A DNA stretch of 26,070 nt from positions 1 to 26,070 of the IMG/VR virus record IMGVR_UViG_3300034682_000408; one strand, 5' to 3'. Shown here one piece after another: positions 7,050 through 13,934 of the stretch. Source of the stretch: a virus. The position numbers and the translations under genes are program-made. A model generated the notes under the pieces. It was not told the origin of the DNA. It was given only the letters and a program-made list of their open reading frames with translations, and made no database searches. Within the stretch, counting starts at the first letter, position 1, and the number at the start of each line of letters is the position of its first letter.

Positions 7050-7071
7050 ACCCGCTTCGGCGGGTTTTTTT
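7050..7071 (+). terminator. rho-independent terminator after the 6.7-kb moron
   Basis: ACCCGC (7050-7055), loop TTCG and GCGGGT (7060-7065) are followed by a T-run to 7071. It separates the moron from the scaffold gene. Confidence 0.92.
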
Positions 7072-7114
7072 ATGCCCGCAGGCAGGGCCTGCTCAACGTC
7101 TCTGGGAGACAGCA

Positions 7115-7834
7115 ATGACCTTGAAATTCCAACTGGACAGCCTTGAAGGCGTAGATGAATCCATCCAGGCCCTGTACGTCGAGAAGGACGGCAAGTTCGT
7201 CCTCGGTATCGACGGGCTCCCGCAGCAGGAAGACGTCACCGGCCTGAAGGCCAAGGTTGACGAACTGCTCGGTGAGAAGAAGGCGGCCGAGAAGGCGCGC
7301 AAGGAGGCAGAGGAAACCGCTCGCCTCGAGCGCGAAGAGGCCGCCCGCAAGTCGGGCAACGTCGAGGAGCTCGAAAAGTCCTGGTCCGAGAAGTACGCCC
7401 GCCGTGAGGCTGAGCTGACCTCCCAGCTCGAAACCACCAACAGCACCCTGCAAGGCCAGATCCGGGATCTGACCGTGGGGCGCACCGCTACCGAGATCGC
7501 CACCAGCTTGGCTGTCCCAGGCAGCGCCAAGGCATTGCTTCCCCACATCGAGCGCCGGCTGAGCGTCGAGCAGCGCGACGGTAAACCCACCGTTGTCGTG
7601 CTGGACGCAGCCGGCAAGCTCTCGGCGGCAACGCTGGACGAGCTGAAAGCAGAATTCACCAACGATCCGGCCTTTGGCCCGCTGATTGTTGGCAGTAAAG
7701 CATCTGGCGGCGGGGCCGGGGGTGCAAAAGGTGGCGGCGGGGCCGCGCTGAAACGTTCCGAAATGTCCTCTACCCAGAAACGCGAGTTCATCGAAGCGCA
7801 CGGGCAGAGCGCCTACCTCAAATTGCCCAAATAG
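7115..7834 (+). CDS. capsid scaffolding protein
   Basis: This 240-aa protein lies immediately upstream of the major capsid gene, the usual scaffold position. ATG 7115 follows GGGAG at 7104-7108; the frame is open further upstream but without a start context and through the terminator. Residues about 45-110 are a long charged coiled coil (many EKA/EEA/AR repeats). A Gly-rich linker (GGGAGGAKGGGG) precedes a basic C-terminal segment ending KLPK, which is where scaffolds commonly bind coat. It would guide prohead assembly and then leave. No conventional head protease (S14, S49 or U35 type) is visible in the head module, so how it is removed is unclear. Confidence 0.8.
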   Translation: MTLKFQLDSLEGVDESIQALYVEKDGKFVLGIDGLPQQEDVTGLKAKVDELLGEKKAAEKARKEAEETARLEREEAARKSGNVEELEKSWSEKYARREAELTSQLETTNSTLQGQIRDLTVGRTATEIATSLAVPGSAKALLPHIERRLSVEQRDGKPTVVVLDAAGKLSAATLDELKAEFTNDPAFGPLIVGSKASGGGAGGAKGGGGAALKRSEMSSTQKREFIEAHGQSAYLKLPK

Positions 7835-7844
7835 GGAGTAACAC

Positions 7845-8792
7845 ATGGCTACCACCGTCAACTCGGACATGATCGTTTACAACGATCTTGCCCAAACCGC
7901 CTACCTGGAGCGCATCCAGGACGTGATCGATGTCTTCAACGCCTCGTCGAATGGCGCCATCGTGCTGAATAACGAGCTGATCGAAGGTGACCTGCGCAAG
8001 CGGGCCTTCTACAAGATCGGCGGCGCGATCGGTCACCGCGACGTGAACTCCAGCGCTACCGTGACCGGCTCCAAGATCGGTGCCGGCGAGATGGTCGGTG
8101 TGAAGGTTCCGTTCAAGTACGGCCCTTACGAGACTACCGAAGAGGCCTTCAAGCGTCGCGCTCGCTCGCCTGAAGAGTTCTCCGAGCTGGTTGGCCAGGA
8201 CTATGCCGACGCAGTGCTGGAAGGCTACATCCAGTACGCGATGGCCGCCCTCAAGGCCTCGATCGGTGCGAACGCCAACATGGTCGCCACCGGCAGCTTC
8301 GCCACTGACGGCAAGAAGGTTCTGACCAAGGGCATGCGCAAATTTGGCGACCGATTCGGACGTATCGCGCTGTGGACCATGGATTCGGCCACCTACTTCG
8401 ACATGGTGGATCAGGCGATCAGCGAGAAGATCTACGAAGAAGCGGGCGTGGTTATCTACGGCGGCCAGCCGGGCACCATGGGCAAGCCGGTACTGGTTAC
8501 CGACACCCATCCCGCCGAAACCATCTTCGGTCTGCAGTCCGGCGCGATTCGCGTCACCGAATCCCAGGCCCCGGGCTTCCGCTCGTACCCGATCAACACC
8601 CAGGAAAACTTGGCGATGGGTTTCCGCGCCGAGGGCACCTTCAACCTGGATCTGCTGGGTTACAGCTGGGCCGACGCAACCGGCGGCATCAACCCGAACC
8701 TGGCCGCTGTGGGCGCTGGTGCCAACTGGGCCAAGTACGCAACCAGCGATAAGGCCACTGCTGGCGTGCTGATCGACCTGGGCACTCCGTAA
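7845..8792 (+). CDS. major capsid protein
   Basis: This 315-aa protein follows the scaffold by ten bases and has GGGAG before ATG 7845. The sequence reads as an HK97-fold coat protein: a helical N-terminus (LERIQDVIDVFN), a GSKIGAGEMVGVKVPFKYGP strand/E-loop region, a long helix with a Glu/Ala-rich pattern (EEFSELVGQDYADAVLEGY), and a beta-rich C-terminus with GYSW. Codon choice is the most biased in the window, as expected for the most abundant protein. It forms the icosahedral shell. There is no obvious N-terminal delta domain for protease removal, in keeping with the separate scaffold gene. A hairpin follows at 8803-8823. Confidence 0.88.
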   Translation: MATTVNSDMIVYNDLAQTAYLERIQDVIDVFNASSNGAIVLNNELIEGDLRKRAFYKIGGAIGHRDVNSSATVTGSKIGAGEMVGVKVPFKYGPYETTEEAFKRRARSPEEFSELVGQDYADAVLEGYIQYAMAALKASIGANANMVATGSFATDGKKVLTKGMRKFGDRFGRIALWTMDSATYFDMVDQAISEKIYEEAGVVIYGGQPGTMGKPVLVTDTHPAETIFGLQSGAIRVTESQAPGFRSYPINTQENLAMGFRAEGTFNLDLLGYSWADATGGINPNLAAVGAGANWAKYATSDKATAGVLIDLGTP

Positions 8793-8802
8793 TCACGCAT
8801 CG

Positions 8803-8823
8803 GGCGACTCGTAATGGGTCGCC
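8803..8823 (+). other. hairpin following the major capsid gene
   Basis: GGCGAC (8803-8808) pairs with GTCGCC (8818-8823), with a 9-base loop and no U-tract. It lies directly before the Shine-Dalgarno of the next gene, so it may stabilise capsid mRNA or dampen downstream translation. Confidence 0.4.
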
Positions 8824-8835
8824 TTGGAGATCATC

Positions 8836-9420
8836 ATGGAACTGATCTACACCGCGCAGGCCTCCGGGTTCGAGCCGGGTAAGCGCTATCGCAATCCTCA
8901 GCACTTCGACCGCCCCGAGCCTGGCGTGAAGGCGGTCGTGATCGTAGGTGACTGGCCAAAGGTGGCCGACGCCTACGAAGATGCTGGTGCTGAAGTGACT
9001 TTTGTTGAGGCGCCGAAGCGTGTGGCCCTCGTTGAAGGCCCGGATCAAGCTGAGCTTGATCGCCTAACTGCAGAGCTGGCCTCTGTCGGGGTGATCGTCG
9101 AATCCTTCGCTGCTCAGAGCCTGGAGCGCCCAGAGGGCGAACTGGGCGAAACAGCAGGCCGCCTGTTCCAGGTGCTGGAGGCCGTTAATGCCGGCGTCGC
9201 CAGCCTGCAGCGTGAGCGCGACGGTGAAGTGCAGAAGGTTGCCGGCCTGGAGCAGGAGAAGGCAGAGCTGCTGAAGCACATCGAATCTCTCAAGGCGGCG
9301 AGCGCTGATCCCGAGGTCGAGGCGCTGAAGGTCAAGCTGGACCAGGCAGGCGTCACCTACCGCGCCAACGCCTCGAAAGAGTCGCTGCAAAAACTGGTCG
9401 ACGAGCTCGACAAGAAGTAA
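8836..9420 (+). CDS. head-region protein with coiled coil and C-terminal HeH/LEM-like domain
   Basis: This 194-aa protein starts at ATG 8836 (TTGGAG 6-7 bases upstream); a TTG at 8824 is in frame but is part of that ribosome site. The N-terminus (IYTAQASGFEPGKRYRNPQHF) is compact. The middle (about residues 75-150) is a Glu/Gln-rich coiled coil, and the last 35 residues (ALKVKLDQAGVTYRANAS, then LVDEL) match the helix-extension-helix fold seen in many phage head genes. Placed after the capsid gene, it could be a head decoration or vertex protein or an accessory connector. The family is common here, but its role is not established. Confidence 0.65.
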   Translation: MELIYTAQASGFEPGKRYRNPQHFDRPEPGVKAVVIVGDWPKVADAYEDAGAEVTFVEAPKRVALVEGPDQAELDRLTAELASVGVIVESFAAQSLERPEGELGETAGRLFQVLEAVNAGVASLQRERDGEVQKVAGLEQEKAELLKHIESLKAASADPEVEALKVKLDQAGVTYRANASKESLQKLVDELDKK

Positions 9421-9424
9421 CACC

Positions 9425-9438
9425 GGGGCTGCCGCCCC
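9425..9438 (+). other. short GC hairpin between head genes
   Basis: GGGGC (9425-9429), loop TGCC and GCCCC (9434-9438) are followed by ATTCATT rather than a clean T-run. This is probably an intercistronic RNA hairpin or a weak attenuator. Confidence 0.35.
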
Positions 9439-9459
9439 ATTCATTAAAGCGGAGGCCTG

Positions 9460-9852
9460 ATGGCTATCTACATCACTGTGGCCGACGTGGATACCATCCT
9501 CGGGGCTGTCTGGGCGCCTGCTGAGTCGAAAGACGAGGCGGTATTCGAGGCCAACGCCTACCTGACCGCGCTCAACCTGGTCGGCATCGACATGGACGAC
9601 ATTCCCGACGATGTGACGCAGGCCGGCGCTCGGCTGGCCAAGTGCGCATCCCAGGGCAAGCTGTACCAACAGCAGACCGAGGGATCGCTTGAGGCCAAAA
9701 CGGTCAAGGCTGGCTCGGTATCCACCAGCAAGACCTTCGGCTCGATCGACAAGACCAGCACGGCCGCACAGCCGGCCTGCGTGCAGCTGGCTCTGGCCCT
9801 GCTCACGCCATGGCGCAGCAATCCATTCGCCTTCCGCGTGTCGAGGGGGTAG
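9460..9852 (+). CDS. head-tail connector protein (DnaT-like domain family)
   Basis: A 130-aa protein with GGAGG 7 bases before ATG 9460. It is predominantly helical: residues 5-50 resemble the adaptor helices of gp6/gp15-type connectors, and the C-terminus (QLALALLTPWRSNPFAFRVSRG) matches phage proteins usually annotated as putative DnaT-like ssDNA-binding. In this position, just after the capsid genes, such proteins are better explained as the adaptor ring that docks under the portal. I see no evidence for a replication role. The next gene begins three bases after its stop. Confidence 0.65.
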   Translation: MAIYITVADVDTILGAVWAPAESKDEAVFEANAYLTALNLVGIDMDDIPDDVTQAGARLAKCASQGKLYQQQTEGSLEAKTVKAGSVSTSKTFGSIDKTSTAAQPACVQLALALLTPWRSNPFAFRVSRG

Positions 9853-9855
9853 GGC

Positions 9856-10236
9856 ATGGGCCTACGCGACGACATTCAGGCCGATCTGGCCGAGGCCTTC
9901 GACGATGACCTAGCTGATGCCGTGTCCGAGTTCACCGGCACCTACATGGGGCCCGGCGTCTGGGATCCGGTCAGCGAGACCACCACGGCCCAGCCGGTGA
10001 ACTACACAGGGCGCGGAGTGCTCGACAGCTACGACAGCCGGCGCATCGACGGTCTGAACATCCTGGTGGGCGATGTGCTGCTGATAGCGCTGGCCAACGA
10101 GGTCACCGACAAGCCCGCAGTTGGCCACCAGATCACGGCTACAGACCTGATCACCGGCCTGCCCGTGACGTACCGCATCGTCAGCCCAGGCATAGACCCG
10201 GCCAAGGCGCATTACGAGATCCAGCTGAGGAAGTGA
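9856..10236 (+). CDS. head-closure/neck protein, often misannotated glutamate 5-kinase
   Basis: A 126-aa protein starting at ATG 9856 behind TAGGG. A helical N-terminus (LRDDIQADLAEAFDDDLADAV) is followed by a beta-rich body (VNYTGRGVLDSYDSRRIDG, LNILVGDVLLIAL, PVTYRIVSPG), the build of small beta-barrel stoppers such as lambda gpFII and SPP1 gp16. Databases often label homologues glutamate 5-kinase, but no kinase motif is visible. It would cap the connector after DNA filling and provide the tail attachment surface. It ends three bases before the next ATG. Confidence 0.65.
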   Translation: MGLRDDIQADLAEAFDDDLADAVSEFTGTYMGPGVWDPVSETTTAQPVNYTGRGVLDSYDSRRIDGLNILVGDVLLIALANEVTDKPAVGHQITATDLITGLPVTYRIVSPGIDPAKAHYEIQLRK

Positions 10237-10239
10237 CTT

Positions 10240-10668
10240 ATGGCCAAGGGGAGAGGGTGGAGCACGCCACCAAGTGCGTTTGCCGGCGTGGTTGAGGATG
10301 CGCTGACACAGCGATCCAGGGCGATAGCCATGGCGATGCTTGGGGAGATCGTGCTGCGCTCGCCGGTTGGCAACCCAGACCTCTGGGCAAGCCCTCCGCC
10401 ACCAGGCTACTCGGGCGGCAGATTCCGGGGCAGTCATATCGTCAGCATCGGAGCACCCGTCTACACCCAGACGACCAAGATCGACAAGAACGGCGCCGAA
10501 ACCATCGCCGAAGGGCAGCAGCAACTGTCTGGACTTGAGCCGTTCACCGTCATTTTCATCCAGACGAACTTACCCTACGCCGAAAAACTAGAGGACGGCC
10601 ACTCGACCCAGGCGCCCGGTGGCGTCTACGCGATGTCCTTCCATGGCGTCTCGCAGGCCTACTCATGA
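10240..10668 (+). CDS. tail completion protein (HK97 gp10-like)
   Basis: This 142-aa protein starts three bases after the previous stop; GAGGAAG just before that stop can serve as ribosome site. It has an opening helix (FAGVVEDALTQRSRAIAMAMLGEIVLRSPV) and the pattern near the C-terminus, TNLPYAEKLEDGHSTQAPGG, which I associate with HK97 gp10-type and minor tail Z-like proteins. These join the tail terminator to the head connector. Its order (connector, closure, completion, terminator) is standard for siphoviruses. It overlaps the next gene by ATGA at 10665-10668. Confidence 0.72.
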   Translation: MAKGRGWSTPPSAFAGVVEDALTQRSRAIAMAMLGEIVLRSPVGNPDLWASPPPPGYSGGRFRGSHIVSIGAPVYTQTTKIDKNGAETIAEGQQQLSGLEPFTVIFIQTNLPYAEKLEDGHSTQAPGGVYAMSFHGVSQAYS

Positions 10669-11072
10669 CCTTTGAACAAATCCGGGCCATTGTCACTGGC
10701 CGCATGGCGCAGTGGGTGGGCATTCCCGCATCTGCTGTCGACTACCCGAACAACCCGCAGGGGCCGTTCGACCCGGCCGGCAAACCAATCTGGGCCAGGC
10801 TGGCGGATGTTCCTGGCTTGGCCAGCGCGCCAGAGATTGGCATCGGCCCGTGCGTGCGCCGCACAGGCATCATCGTGATTCAGCTGTTCGTGCCTACCAA
10901 CAAGGGCACCCTGGCCATCGCCAAGGCCGCCGACACGCTGGTGCAGCACTTCGAGTTCTACAGCGACCCGACCGGGCCATTTGAGTGCCATGCGGCCTCG
11001 GCCAACACCATCGGCGATGACGGTCATGGCTGGTATCAGGTCAACATCAGCGTGCCATACCGGGCTTACTGA
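10665..11072 (+). CDS. tail terminator protein (lambda gpU-like, DUF4128 type)
   Basis: A 135-aa protein overlapping the upstream gene by four bases. It has the alpha/beta layout of gpU-type terminators: an initial helix (FEQIRAIVTGRMAQW), a VDYPNNPQGPFDP loop, a strand pair (GIIVIQLFVPTNKG), a long helix (LAIAKAADTLVQHFEFY) and closing strands (WYQVNISVPYRAY). It would form the hexameric ring that stops tube polymerisation at the length set by the tape measure. In lambda-like order the tube gene should follow directly; here the KilA-N cassette intervenes. The stop lies in a hairpin loop (11061-11077). Confidence 0.8.
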   Translation: MTFEQIRAIVTGRMAQWVGIPASAVDYPNNPQGPFDPAGKPIWARLADVPGLASAPEIGIGPCVRRTGIIVIQLFVPTNKGTLAIAKAADTLVQHFEFYSDPTGPFECHAASANTIGDDGHGWYQVNISVPYRAY

Positions 11073-11084
11073 GCCCGCCAATTT
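11061..11084 (+). terminator. possible weak terminator at the end of the tail-terminator gene
   Basis: CGGGCT (11061-11066) and AGCCCG (11072-11077) form a perfect stem with a 5-base loop, followed by CCAATTT rather than a strong T-tract. It could reduce read-through into the KilA-N cassette, or could simply protect the 3' end. Confidence 0.35.
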
Positions 11085-11085
11085 C

Positions 11086-11167
11086 TGCCGAAAGGCAACC
11101 CAACACGCAGCCTAGGCCCGTACAGCCGAACGGTGGATGTTCGTTCATCCGTCCGCCCCGGCTGCGT
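11086..11167 (+). promoter_or_regulatory. structured leader upstream of the KilA-N gene
   Basis: This non-coding stretch has three nested or tandem inverted repeats. TGCC-GAAA-GGCA (11086-11097) is a GNRA-type hairpin. ACGCAGCC (11105-11112) pairs with GGCTGCGT (11160-11167). Inside it, GGATG (11135-11139) pairs with CATCC (11146-11150). Additional AGCC/GGCT and CGG/CCG pairings are possible between the outer and inner stems. It could be a leader RNA or a set of operator half-sites for the KilA-N protein. I see no convincing -35/-10 pair. Confidence 0.4.
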
Positions 11168-11198
11168 TTCTATTCGCCTGATGAACGAGGTGTCACAG

Positions 11199-11720
11199 AT
11201 GATCGAGAGCAACGTCATTCCGTTTCACTACCAAGGCAAAGCCGTGCGTTTCAACAGCGACGGGTGGATCAACGCCACGGACGTAGCCAAGCGCTTCGGC
11301 AAGCGCCCGGTCGATTGGCTTCGCCTGCCAGCAAGCATCAGCTACCTCAAGGCTCTGGCGAGAGCACTGGGCCTGGACACCGAAGTGGGAAAATCTCACT
11401 TCGGTCTTGTCGATGCAGTGAAGGGCGGCAAGGGGCAGGGTACCTGGCTCCATCCAAAGCTGGCCGTTGCGTTCGCTCGCTGGCTCGACGATGACTTCGC
11501 CGTATGGGCCGACCTGCACATTGATGCATTGCTGCGCGGAGAGCTGAACGAGAAGCAGCAATTTGACCGCGCCTGCCGTGCCCTTGACGACGCGAAGGCC
11601 GTTGCAAGCCTGAGCGGTCGTGAGCTGGCCCGCTGGCGCAACAAGAAGCCAGGGCTCGAGCACCAGGTCGAATACTGGCGCGACCAGTTGCAAATGACCC
11701 TTGGGCTCGACGCGGCCTGA
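11199..11720 (+). CDS. KilA-N domain DNA-binding protein (accessory cassette)
   Basis: A 173-aa protein. ATG 11199 is chosen because GAGGT precedes it by 7 bases and the conserved domain starts just after; ATG 11181 and GTG 11133 are in frame but lack ribosome sites or overlap the structured leader. Residues about 5-105 are a KilA-N domain: FHYQGKAVRFNSDGWINATDVAKRFGK in outline, then GTWLHPKLAVAFARWLDDDFAVW. The remainder is a charged helical tail (LARWRNKKPGLEHQVEYWRDQ). KilA-N proteins of phages bind DNA and often act as antirepressors or regulators. Its placement between tail terminator and tube genes, ending in its own terminator (11739-11760), marks it as an insertion. Confidence 0.85.
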   Translation: MIESNVIPFHYQGKAVRFNSDGWINATDVAKRFGKRPVDWLRLPASISYLKALARALGLDTEVGKSHFGLVDAVKGGKGQGTWLHPKLAVAFARWLDDDFAVWADLHIDALLRGELNEKQQFDRACRALDDAKAVASLSGRELARWRNKKPGLEHQVEYWRDQLQMTLGLDAA

Positions 11721-11738
11721 TCCAAGCCCAACCAATGC

Positions 11739-11760
11739 ACCGCCACATGGCGGTTTTTTT
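11739..11760 (+). terminator. rho-independent terminator after the KilA-N gene
   Basis: ACCGCC (11739-11744), loop ACAT and GGCGGT (11749-11754) are followed by a T-run to 11760. It closes the KilA-N cassette 25 bases before the tube gene. Confidence 0.92.
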
Positions 11761-11784
11761 ACGCCTATCGATAGGAGAAACCGC

Positions 11785-12954
11785 ATGTCGAGCGGAGCCA
11801 AGGTCCAGCTGGCCTGGATCAAAGAAGTAACCCCGGGCGTGACCCCGGCCGGCGACTGGAACGTGCTGACGCGAATCAGCAACGGCCTGATGCCGACGTT
11901 CAACTCGGAAGAGAACAACGAAATCGGCTTCACCCGCATGTCGCAGGGCACGGCCCAGACCACCGTGGACGTTGGTGGCGATATCGAAACCAAGTGGCGC
12001 TTCGGCGCGCTGGACGAGTTCATGGCCTCCTGCTTCGGCAAGGCCTGGGCCAGCAACCAGCTCACCATGGGCGACGACCGCATCACCTTCTCGATCGCCT
12101 CCTACGCGACCGACATCGGTGTCTCGGCAATCGCCCGCGGCGTGCAAGTCGCCACCATGAACTTCGATTTCCCGGGCGACAACGAGGTCACGGTCACCAC
12201 GACCATGGCGGCGCGCGCCTGGGATGACAAGGGCGACAACACCTCTTTCATCATTAACGCCCAGCCAGAGGCCAGCCAGCGCCGATTCAGCTTCAAGGAC
12301 ATCAGCGGCCTGAAGATCAACGGCGTCCAGGTGGGCGAGGACAACGCCTGCGTCGACAGCTTCAACCTGCAGTTCGACAACGCCGTTCAGACTCAGCGCT
12401 GCATCGGCAACGGCAACCCGTACCCGGGCAACATCATCGCCACCACGTTCACCCCGTCCGGTGCGATCACCATCAGCTGGTCGAAAATGGCCTATGAGCT
12501 GTGGAAGGCCCAGAAGGGCAACGACGCGATCAGCTTGGAATTCACCATCGGCAACGCAGATGGCGGCTACCAGTTCTTGATCCCCGAGATGGAAGTTACC
12601 GCTGATTGGCCTGATGGCGGCTCGACCGACATCATCCAGGTGGAACTGAACTACACGGCCCGCCGCGTGGCGCCGACAATCACCCGCCTGCCGGCGCCTA
12701 TCGTTGTGGCTGCCGTGGATATCACTCCGGCCACCCTCAGCGTGGCAGTGGGCGAAACCGGCGACCTCGAGGTCGTAGTCACCCCAGCCGGTGCAAGCCA
12801 GCAAGTCACCTGGACCAGTTCCGCCCCGGCCATCGCCAGCGTGAGCGAGACCGGCCTTGTCACCGGCCTGGCCGTAGGCACGGCCACCATCACGGCCACC
12901 AGCGCTGCAGACGGCACCAAGACCGACACCTGCGCTGTCACCGTCACCGCTTAA
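11785..12954 (+). CDS. major tail tube protein with C-terminal Ig-like (Big_2) domain
   Basis: This 389-aa protein starts at ATG 11785 with AGGAG 7 bases upstream; the in-frame GTG at 11701 lies inside the KilA-N gene. Residues 1-300 are a beta-rich tube protein (KVQLAWIKEVTPGVTP, a common opening of this family, and GGDIETKWRF). Residues about 307-389 form a bacterial Ig-like domain of the Big_2 type: DITPATLSVAVGETGDLEV, VTWTSSAPAIASVSETGLVTG and GTATITATSA in sequence. The tube part stacks as hexamers around the tape measure, and the Ig domain would project outside and may give weak surface binding. High-expression codon bias is visible. A GC-rich hairpin follows at 12961-12990. Confidence 0.87.
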   Translation: MSSGAKVQLAWIKEVTPGVTPAGDWNVLTRISNGLMPTFNSEENNEIGFTRMSQGTAQTTVDVGGDIETKWRFGALDEFMASCFGKAWASNQLTMGDDRITFSIASYATDIGVSAIARGVQVATMNFDFPGDNEVTVTTTMAARAWDDKGDNTSFIINAQPEASQRRFSFKDISGLKINGVQVGEDNACVDSFNLQFDNAVQTQRCIGNGNPYPGNIIATTFTPSGAITISWSKMAYELWKAQKGNDAISLEFTIGNADGGYQFLIPEMEVTADWPDGGSTDIIQVELNYTARRVAPTITRLPAPIVVAAVDITPATLSVAVGETGDLEVVVTPAGASQQVTWTSSAPAIASVSETGLVTGLAVGTATITATSAADGTKTDTCAVTVTA

Positions 12955-12960
12955 ACCTTT

Positions 12961-12995
12961 GCCCGGCGCGCCCTGCGGTGTGCGCCGGGCCTTTT
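12961..12995 (+). terminator. GC-rich terminator or attenuator after the tube gene
   Basis: GCCCGGCGC (12961-12969) pairs with GCGCCGGGC (12982-12990), with a 12-base loop and then CTTTTA. The stem is very stable but the T-run has only four bases, so partial termination is likely. This would make tube transcripts exceed chaperone transcripts. Confidence 0.6.
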
Positions 12996-13011
12996 ACCGC
13001 AGAGGAATACC

Positions 13012-13497
13012 ATGGGCATCACCATTGCAAAGAAGCCTAAGCTGGACATCAACGGCGAGCGCTGGGTGCACTTCAAGGTCGGCGCCAATGGCCTGGCCGT
13101 GAAGTGCGACAAGGGGCCGGACACTGCCTCGATTCTGGTCGCATCCATCGCAAACCCTATCTACAAGTCGCACCAGGCCGTGATCCGCCGGCACCTCGCC
13201 GCGCTGAACCAACAGGCCGGGGTTGGAACCGCTGGCTTCACCGTCGACTCCATCCCCGATGTCGAGCTCGAAACCGACGACGACCTGTTCATCGACCTGG
13301 CTGCGAAGCACCTGATCAAGGACTGGCAGGGCATCGATGTCGAAGAGCGCCCGGGCGAGCCAGCCAAGTACACCCCGCAGCTGTGCAAGGCGCTGATCGA
13401 GCAGCTGCCCAGCGTCTACTTCCTGGCCCTGCGCACTGCCCTGGACATCGCCAAGCGCATCGAGGAGCAGGCCCAGGCCACTGCGGAAAAGCAGTAG
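13012..13497 (+). CDS. tail assembly chaperone G
   Basis: This 161-aa protein starts at ATG 13012 with AGAGGA upstream and lies between tube and tape measure, the position of lambda G. The N-terminus (MGITIAKKPKLDINGERWVHFKV) and a helical C-terminus (LPSVYFLALRTALDIAKRIEEQAQ) fit the tail chaperone family. It binds the tape measure and recruits tube subunits. The -1 frame is open across its end and continues for 118 codons without a usable start, so a fraction of ribosomes should shift to make a GT fusion. A GGAAAAG sequence at 13485-13491 lies two codons before the stop. Confidence 0.82.
   Translation: MGITIAKKPKLDINGERWVHFKVGANGLAVKCDKGPDTASILVASIANPIYKSHQAVIRRHLAALNQQAGVGTAGFTVDSIPDVELETDDDLFIDLAAKHLIKDWQGIDVEERPGEPAKYTPQLCKALIEQLPSVYFLALRTALDIAKRIEEQAQATAEKQ
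13485..13491 (+). other. candidate -1 ribosomal frameshift site (GGAAAAG)
   Basis: In the G frame this reads G GAA AAG, followed by CAG and the TAG stop (13495-13497). Slipping back one base gives GGA AAA and then GCA GTA GCG in the frame of the T ORF. The A-site tRNA(Lys) re-pairs fully and the P-site imperfectly, so it is a variant of the GGGAAAG type. A small AGCG/CGCT stem (13496-13509) lies just downstream. Confidence 0.6.
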
Positions 13498-13847
13498 CGG
13501 CATATCGCTGGGGTAGGGACTGGGCCGGGCCGGAGAACGAGAAGAAGCGCTGGAAGCATGAGCGCCTCGGGCTGAAGGCCCAGGAGCCGCCCGAGATCGA
13601 CGATGTGGTGGCCGAGATCCTTGAAGCCTACGGTCACATCGGCCGGTCCCGACAGTACGTCGGCATGGTTGGTGCGCCGGCCCCGATTGCGCCGTCCGCC
13701 ATCGCCGAATACCTCAACCGCTACCCCTCGGTGATATGCCGCGAAGAGTTCGACACCGCCATATTCGCCCTGGACGACGAGTTTCGCCGGCGGTGGGATG
13801 AGCAGCAGCAAAAAGAAGCTTCAAGCAATGGCCATCGAAAACGATAG
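13491..13847 (+). CDS. T extension of tail assembly chaperone GT, expressed by -1 frameshift
   Basis: This frame is offset -1 from G and encodes 118 residues after the slip site, beginning AVAAYRWGRDWAGPENEKKRW and ending DDEFRRRWDEQQQKEASSN in outline. No ATG or GTG with a ribosome site exists near its beginning; the first in-frame Met is well inside (GMVGAPAP). The -1 product would therefore be a fusion of about 278 residues, as in lambda gpGT, where the T part binds tube subunits while G coats the tape measure. The highly charged RRWDEQQQ end fits the family. It stops 87 bases before the next gene, which has its own promoter element. Confidence 0.78.
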   Translation, partial: AVAAYRWGRDWAGPENEKKRWKHERLGLKAQEPPEIDDVVAEILEAYGHIGRSRQYVGMVGAPAPIAPSAIAEYLNRYPSVICREEFDTAIFALDDEFRRRWDEQQQKEASSNGHRKR

Positions 13848-13879
13848 GGGTCATTGCTCTTAGTAGTGTGCGCATAGTT

Positions 13880-13911
13880 TTGGTGCTTCCTATTGATGAT
13901 GGTAAATTGCC
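13880..13911 (+). promoter_or_regulatory. candidate moron promoter, copy 1
   Basis: TTGGTG (13880-13885), a 17-bp spacer and TAAATT (13903-13908) with an extended -10 TG at 13900-13901. It contains the 15-mer TGATGGTAAATTGCC (13897-13911), repeated exactly at 14237-14251. It is followed at 13922 by AAGGAG and the start of the secreted-protein gene. Confidence 0.5.
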
Positions 13912-13934
13912 TCCTTCAACCAAGGAGCCGACCC

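Noticed and set aside
9460-9852. DNA replication role suggested by the DnaT-like label
   Set aside because: Its position among head-tail genes favours a connector; the label comes from a weak domain resemblance.
9856-10236. Glutamate 5-kinase
   Set aside because: It is far too short and lacks kinase motifs; the position and beta-rich form suit a head-closure protein.
11347-12804. A 485-codon minus-strand frame across the KilA-N and tube genes
   Set aside because: It runs through a terminator and two well-supported + strand genes, has no recognisable domain and is best explained by codon bias.
13104-13490. Independent T protein initiating upstream in the -1 frame
   Set aside because: No start with a ribosome site was found; the open frame over G is best explained by frameshift fusion.
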